Positions 62,846 to 64,000 of a stretch of DNA of 64,000 nucleotides are shown here, in pieces. The stretch comes from Conchocele bisecta. Lineage: Eukaryota; Mollusca; Bivalvia; Lucinida; Thyasiridae. Made by a program: the position numbers and the translations under genes. Positions within the stretch are counted from its first letter, which is position 1, and each line of letters begins with the position of its first letter. Under the pieces are notes generated by a model. The model saw only the letters and a list, made by a program, of their open reading frames with translations. It did no database searches and was not told the origin of the DNA. Location of the stretch: NCBI GenBank assembly GCA_029237695.1, contig CM055266.1, positions 116,825,370 through 116,889,369 on the forward strand. The letters are read 5' to 3'.

Positions 62846-64000
62846 ATATGGTGCCAGTTCATAAGAGAGAATGCCTATGAATGCAAAGGACAGAAATCTT
62901 TCTTTCCTTATGAGTGGTTCGATTCTCCAGAAAAACTGGATTACCCAGGACTACCGGATATAGAGAATTGGTATTCCAAACTATCTGGGAAAATGTTAAT
63001 AGATGAAACAGAATTAAGTAAATGTCGTAGAATTTTCGAAGAAAATAATATGAAAACTTTCAGAGATTGGTTGAAATATTATAACGATTTAGATGTAGCA
63101 CCGTTCTAAAGCGTGGGATAAAATGTTGAATTTAAAAACACAGAGGTTGTGGATATAGTCCAAAGATGCGGTAACACACCTGGATAGCTATACAATATTT
63201 ATTGAGAGGAACCATTACAGAACAAAAATCTTCAAAGACGATTATACCGAGGATTCTCAATATGCACCAAAGAAGAAACATACGAAATGATGAAGGACGC
63301 TCTAGTTGGCGGTCCATCAATAGTAAATTTACACGATATGCAGAAGATGGTGTTACAAATATTAAGTGGGTTCCAAACCTTGCAAGGCTGTTTGGGTACG
63401 ATGCAAACGCGTTATATTTATCTACTTAAATAAAGAGATGCCGTGGTGGTGAGAGAAACTAACACCATATAGATACCCCCACATAACCCTAAATTTATTA
63501 AAAGTTTTGTAAAGAGTTTTATCTAGGAGACCTGGTTTGGGGTTTGCGGAGGTGGATATAAGAAGTACCACACAACATAAAAGATATGTTTTCGAAATGT
63601 CCCCAATATTTATAAACAGAAGAAGTAGAGGTTGATGAAGTTCCCATACACATGTTAAAATATTTTAAAAGATACTGGCCGAACAAGAAGAGATGGAAAA
63701 AAATTGTGGGATCTAAAGTATTGCTGTACGCGCCCTGTTGAAATGGTATTTAAAACACTCTAGAATAACCTGAAGTTCATCGTGTTATAGATTAATATTA
63801 GCGGAAACCATTCGAATGTTCTCAAAAGAAGTTACAGCCGCAAGACGAACAGGTGATGTAGAACAAAAAAGAAACCAGTAGCCACATAATGAAATTATTA
63901 GGAACTCGTGTTGTGGATAAAATTGATAGAGGCAACGGAGAGACATTTAAATACGGACATATACACAAAACGAAACCTGTGTTGACAAAGCATTAAGATC
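62846..64000 (+). pseudogene. Family B DNA polymerase fragment, Polinton/adintovirus type
   Basis: Successive short frames match the protein-primed family B polymerases of Polinton/Maverick-type elements found in invertebrate genomes: FFPYEWFDSPEKLDYPGLP (about 62905), FRDWLKYYNDLDVAPF (about 63060-63107), a VGGPSIV block (about 63305), the DANALYL motif of the polymerase active-site region (about 63400-63420, then a stop), and further downstream EVEVDEVPIHMLKYF-like and LLYAP segments. Many stops and frameshifts break it, and it runs off the window edge. It is an old, inactive copy. Terminal repeats and capsid genes are not in view. Confidence 0.7.

Overview
The window is eukaryotic nuclear DNA from an invertebrate, most likely a bivalve mollusc. 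It has few exons, long introns, GT-AG splice junctions, and very dense SINEs, MITEs, satellite-like intronic arrays and degenerate transposon genes. The species cannot be fixed from the sequence. The only host gene I can support is a plus-strand cytoplasmic poly(A)-binding protein gene (PABPC1-like). It enters the window already within RRM3 and is last seen in the proline-rich linker. The exons for RRM1, RRM2, the N-terminal half of RRM3 and the C-terminal MLLE domain lie outside the window or were not found.

Layout of the gene: exon a (2834-2908, RRM3 RNP1), exon b (3845-4078, end of RRM3 plus start of RRM4), exon c (14655-14855, RRM4 RNP1 to linker), exon b' (26201-26434), exon c' (37227-37430) and exon d (44791-44966, linker). 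Exons b and c with their introns (about 3079-16257) are repeated as b' and c' (about 25415-38845). The repeat once started further upstream: 16637-17149 copies the intron in front of exon a (2316-2833) up to the splice acceptor, but the second exon a is missing. All duplicated exons are multiples of three in phase 0, so several splice choices stay in frame.

The introns hold most of the content. (1) Three broken copies of a large protein gene lie in elements with inverted termini (7.7-11.4 kb minus, 18.7-25.3 kb plus, 31.5-35.2 kb minus). The protein has N-terminal Cys/His motifs, a long central domain, an XPG/FEN-like nuclease module and a Cys-rich tail, and is best explained as an Academ-type DNA transposon. 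A related but distinct nuclease family is at 61.6-62.75 kb. (2) A degenerate tyrosine-recombinase retrotransposon (DIRS/Ngaro type) with gag, RT, RNase H, recombinase and SGNH hydrolase lies on the minus strand at 46.05-51.4 kb. (3) A fragment of a Polinton/adintovirus-type family B DNA polymerase ends the window. (4) Non-autonomous elements include a Helentron-like element (5833-7028) and a 3.47-kb TIR element (26762-30227) carrying a nested 1.6-kb hAT-like element (26948-28560). Their ends can be read precisely by comparing the two duplicated copies. (5) There are tRNA-derived SINEs, about 168-bp satellite arrays, a roughly 350-bp poly-C tract and several palindromes.

The paralogous intron copies act as a natural comparison: each carries insertions absent from the other, which gives empty sites, target duplications and relative ages. 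Some features, notably the poly-C tract and the indel-rich copy at 57.77-58.80 kb, may be assembly artefacts. No tRNA, rRNA, CRISPR or promoter could be supported.
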